Below are positions 61,563 to 64,000 of a DNA stretch of 64,000 nt, in pieces. The notes below the pieces were generated by a model, which saw only the letters and a list, made by a program, of their open reading frames with translations, made no database searches and was not told the DNA's origin. The position numbers and the translations under genes are program-made. Within the stretch, counting starts at the first letter, position 1, and each line of letters starts with the position of its first letter. The stretch comes from Finegoldia magna ATCC 53516 (GTDB taxonomy: Bacteria; Bacillota; Clostridia; Tissierellales; Peptoniphilaceae), in NCBI RefSeq assembly GCF_000159695.1, contig NZ_CM000955.1:1714524-1778523 (forward strand), given 5' to 3'.

Positions 61563-62738
61563 TCATGCGTGAATCATCATTCCATTACCTGCGTATATTC
61601 CTACGTGAGATATTGGTGTTCCACTGTTATATGTTGAATGGAAAAATATAATATCTCCAGGTTGAGCTTCACTTGGACTGACTGGGTTACAATAGTCTTT
61701 GTATATTCTCCATGCAGTTGTTCTTGGCATTCTCTTTACACCAGACTTTGTAAATGACCAACATACAAAACCTGAGCAGTCAAAGTTAGATGGTCCACTT
61801 GCTCCAAACACATATCTTTTGCCTATATGTTTTTCTGCTTCATTAAATAAGGCTTTGGCAGTAGCTGAATCAAAAGCAAGACCAGGATTTCCAAAGTTTG
61901 GATTATCTACTATTTCTCCTAAGTCCCCATTACCTGATCCAAAAACATCTCCCATATTTCCCTTAGCTTCAAGAAGAGCTTCATAATGAACTACATTGTC
62001 TGGATAATCTTTAAATATTTCCCTAACAACTTCATCCATTTCTCTTTTCTTTAAAGTTACAATTAACTTTTTATATTCGTACTCTTCTTTTTCATAGCTA
62101 GTATAGGGATTACCACGACTATCATATCTAGTTCTTTCTACTGTTCTTGTTCTAATTTCGATTTCTTCCTTAAAATCAAGCTTATACATTTTATCGAAAA
62201 GCTCTTTTAAAATTCCTTTTACTTCAGATGCTGATTTTACTTCACCACATCTTGAAGTTATATAGGATAAAAGTTCATGGGTATTATGACCAATTTCTCC
62301 ATCTTTATTTATAATATATTCGTCATATCCAGGATGACTTGTTTTTACACTTTCGATTTGTGATTGTAGGTCATACTCCATTGATGAAAATTCTTGATTA
62401 ACTTCACTTAGAACTGTATCTTGTGATAGGTATGTTGTTGTCATTACTGAGTTAACAGAGTTACTTAATCCACTCATACCAACACTTCCACCACCAATCA
62501 TGATTGATAGCATAAGACCTAGTCCTATTACTAGAAATAGAACCATCTTACTTTTTCTTACGATTAGCTCTTTAGAAGCCTTACCTAAACTTAAAATAGC
62601 TTTTTTAAGGGTATGTGAAAAGTTTTGTGTATCAGCTCCTCCTGATAGGTTGTGAGCTGATATTTTTTTGATTTTTAAAAAATATACTTTTATTACTAAA
62701 ATCTGAAAGTTCAGATATTTGTAACCTAATTTTGGCAC
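61563..62738 (-). CDS. NlpC/P60 cell-wall hydrolase of the transfer system, C-terminus cut by a stop
   Basis: The 391-residue protein has a cytoplasmic N-terminus (NLSGGADTQNFSHTLKKAIL), one membrane helix (MVLFLVIGLGLMLSIMIGGG), a helical linker, and an NlpC/P60 domain (FDCSGFVCWSFTKSG with catalytic Cys; PISHVGIYAGNGMMIHA with His). It probably opens peptidoglycan for the mating channel. A TGA at 61563 stands where a GGA would let the frame continue as DPIQYTSINSKYWKSHFYGF to a TAG at 61488, so about 24 residues are lost. The GTG start at 62738 and first 25 residues look unnatural, perhaps because an IS lies just upstream. Confidence 0.85.
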   Translation of the reverse strand: MPKLGYKYLNFQILVIKVYFLKIKKISAHNLSGGADTQNFSHTLKKAILSLGKASKELIVRKSKMVLFLVIGLGLMLSIMIGGGSVGMSGLSNSVNSVMTTTYLSQDTVLSEVNQEFSSMEYDLQSQIESVKTSHPGYDEYIINKDGEIGHNTHELLSYITSRCGEVKSASEVKGILKELFDKMYKLDFKEEIEIRTRTVERTRYDSRGNPYTSYEKEEYEYKKLIVTLKKREMDEVVREIFKDYPDNVVHYEALLEAKGNMGDVFGSGNGDLGEIVDNPNFGNPGLAFDSATAKALFNEAEKHIGKRYVFGASGPSNFDCSGFVCWSFTKSGVKRMPRTTAWRIYKDYCNPVSPSEAQPGDIIFFHSTYNSGTPISHVGIYAGNGMMIHA

Positions 62739-62900
62739 AATTAAACTAAAAGGTCAAGATTTTTCTAAAAATCTCCCTTTTTGCCTAATTGTATTTCTTA
62801 AAAATTTGAAGATTTCTGTCAAGAGCTGGTCGTCAGACCAGGGCTATACCTTTACTCTTGATTGAATGATTCAAATTTTTTATTATCTTTATGGCAAAAT
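62739..62900. other. Junction region between the NlpC/P60 gene and the IS256-like transposase
   Basis: No gene was found. The region holds a near-palindrome AGATTTTTCTAAAAATCT (62757-62774) and a small hairpin CTGGTC-GTCA-GACCAG near 62826-62841. One terminal repeat of the IS256-like element must lie here, but it cannot be fixed because the other end is outside the window. Confidence 0.4.
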
Positions 62901-64000
62901 TTAGATTCTGCCTTCAAAAAATATTGATAGTTGTGACAATATTTGATCCCATCCTCTTATTCTACTCGTCCATTTACTTGAAGCATCTACCATCGCTAGA
63001 TACAAGCTTTTTTGTAGGGCGTAGTCACTTGGAAATATTGTTTTGTTTTTTGTTACTTTTCTAAGTTGTCTATTAAAGTTTTCTATGCTATTTGTTGTAT
63101 ATATTAGTTTTCTTATTCCTTCTGGATATTTGAAATATGTTGATAATTCAGCCCAGTTATTTCTCCATGAATTTACACACATTGGGTATTTTTTGCCCCA
63201 TTTTTCTTCAAATATATCTAGATTACTTAGTGCTAGTTCTTCGTTGATGCTTTGTATACTGTTTTTAAGTCTTTCATTAGCTCTTTTATATCTCTATATG
63301 ATACGAATTTTGTTGAATTTCTTATTTGATGAATTATGCATTTTTGAATTTCTGTTTTTGGATATACACTTTCTATTGCTTGGCTAAATCCTGATAAATT
63401 ATCTGTTGAGACTATTAATATATCTTCTAATCCTCGTTCTTTTAATTGATTTAATACCAATAGCCAGTATTTACTTTGATTCATTTTCCTCCTACCCACA
63501 TTCCAAGTATTTCTTTGTATCCTTCTGTATTGTATCCTAGTGGCTATATATACTGCTTTTTTTACTACTATGTTATTTTCTCTTACATGATAGTGTATTG
63601 CATCTAAAAATACAAATGGATATACTTTTTCTAATGGTCTATTTTGCCATTCTTCAATAGTTGGTAGTATTTTATTTGTTATTTTGCTTACCATGGATTC
63701 TGATATTCCAAATCCATAGATTTCTTTTATGTGTGTTGATATGTCTCTTGTTGTCATTCCTTTTGCATACATAGATATTATTTGGTTTTCTATGTTTGAT
63801 ATGTCTTTTTGATATTTTTTCAATGCTTGTGGCTCAAAGGATCCTTCTCTGTCTCGTGGGATGTTTAGGTCTATGTTTCCGTATGATGATTTAACTGTTT
63901 TTTTACTTGATCCATTTCTTGTGTTTAATGACAGTGGTTTTTCACCATATTCATAATCTAGATGTTCATCTAACTCTGCTTTTAACATTTGTTCCATTGT
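62901..64000 (-). pseudogene. IS256-family (mutator-type) transposase, frame-damaged, 5' end outside the window
   Basis: Family features are clear: EQMLKAELDEHLDYEYGE, TTRDISTHIKEIYGFGISES, VFLDAIHYHVRE (first catalytic D), LIVSTDNLSGFSQAI (second D) and YTTNSIENFNRQLRK (E). One frame runs from the window edge to 63233 (ending KASTKN), and the rest (MCVNSWRNNWAEL to 62901) is in another frame. A single base missing near 63240 explains the shift (AST-EELALSNLDIFEEKW). Around 63480-63560 the frame reads abnormally (RIQYRRIQRNTWNVGRRKMN), while the neighbouring frame gives the expected YNTEGYKEILGMWVGG. Three compensating single-base insertions would explain this. Confidence 0.85.

Larger units (their letters stand above)
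28905..64000. mobile_element. Integrative and conjugative element, left end and most of its body (continues past the window)
   Basis: Integrase, excisionase, relaxase with MobC, topoisomerase III, SSB-like protein, giant ArdC-methylase-helicase, DUF4366, DUF4315 and an NlpC/P60 hydrolase occur together in the order usual for Tn1549/CTn-like Firmicutes elements. VirB4/VirD4-type genes are not in the window and are expected beyond 64000. The left end lies between the metG fragment and 28973. Cargo: an ECF/ABC/MATE operon, Thoeris, a methylase relic and an ATPase cassette. An IS256-like copy interrupts the conjugation operon at 62.8 kb. Confidence 0.88.

Overview
The window is AT-rich and its coding style fits a low-GC Gram-positive anaerobic coccus. 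A Finegoldia magna-like organism, or a relative such as Peptoniphilus or Anaerococcus, is the best guess. This rests on large LPxTG-type and CWB2-type surface proteins, Firmicutes-type promoters and ribosome sites, and a DinR/LexA-type box upstream of uvrB. The species call is inference; no rRNA or tRNA gene was seen.

Core-like part (1-28.9 kb), nearly all on the minus strand. It starts with the 5' end of a response regulator gene, then uvrB-uvrA under a LexA-like box, a dicarboxylate/amino-acid:cation symporter, and an ABC permease/ATPase pair. An IS3-family (IS150-like) element with a damaged orfB follows. Next is a probable four-gene operon (yitT-like, cvfB-like, parvulin, CWB2/CAP surface protein) and a zinc/manganese-type ABC uptake operon with a palindromic operator. 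A 1202-residue LPKAG-anchored adhesin with MSCRAMM-like and MucBP-like repeats comes next. The last block is a two-component system beside an ABC transporter with two FtsX-like permeases, as in antimicrobial-peptide sensing and resistance modules. At 28.5-28.9 kb lies what looks like the 3' end (tRNA-binding domain) of methionyl-tRNA synthetase.

Mobile part (about 28.9 kb to the end, continuing outside). This is an integrative and conjugative element (ICE) with a Tn916-type integrase and excisionase at the left end. Repeated putative integrase arm sites sit at its tip, and a sigma-like regulator follows. Cargo block 1 (31.7-40.0 kb) is a TetR-controlled operon with a full ECF transporter (S, T and fused double ATPase), two exporter-fold ABC half-transporters and a MATE pump. 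The mobilization region has a putative oriT, a MobC-like protein and a MOBP-type relaxase. Cargo block 2 (42.0-44.5 kb) is a complete Thoeris anti-phage pair (ThsB TIR protein, ThsA SIR2-SLOG protein) placed against the relic of an XRE-controlled adenine methylase.

The conjugation and DNA-processing operon (64 to 44.6 kb, minus strand) follows the usual Tn1549/CTn-like order: NlpC/P60 hydrolase, DUF4315, surface coiled-coil proteins, DUF4366, topoisomerase III, C5 methyltransferase, ArdC-methylase-SNF2 giant protein, SSB-like protein. A self-contained AAA/ABC-type ATPase gene with its own terminator is inserted in this operon and may be a second defence cassette.

Several genes carry small lesions: IS150 orfB, the LRR/coiled-coil gene, the NlpC/P60 stop, the methylase relic and the IS256-like transposase. 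These could be real decay or base-calling errors. Raw reads would separate the two.
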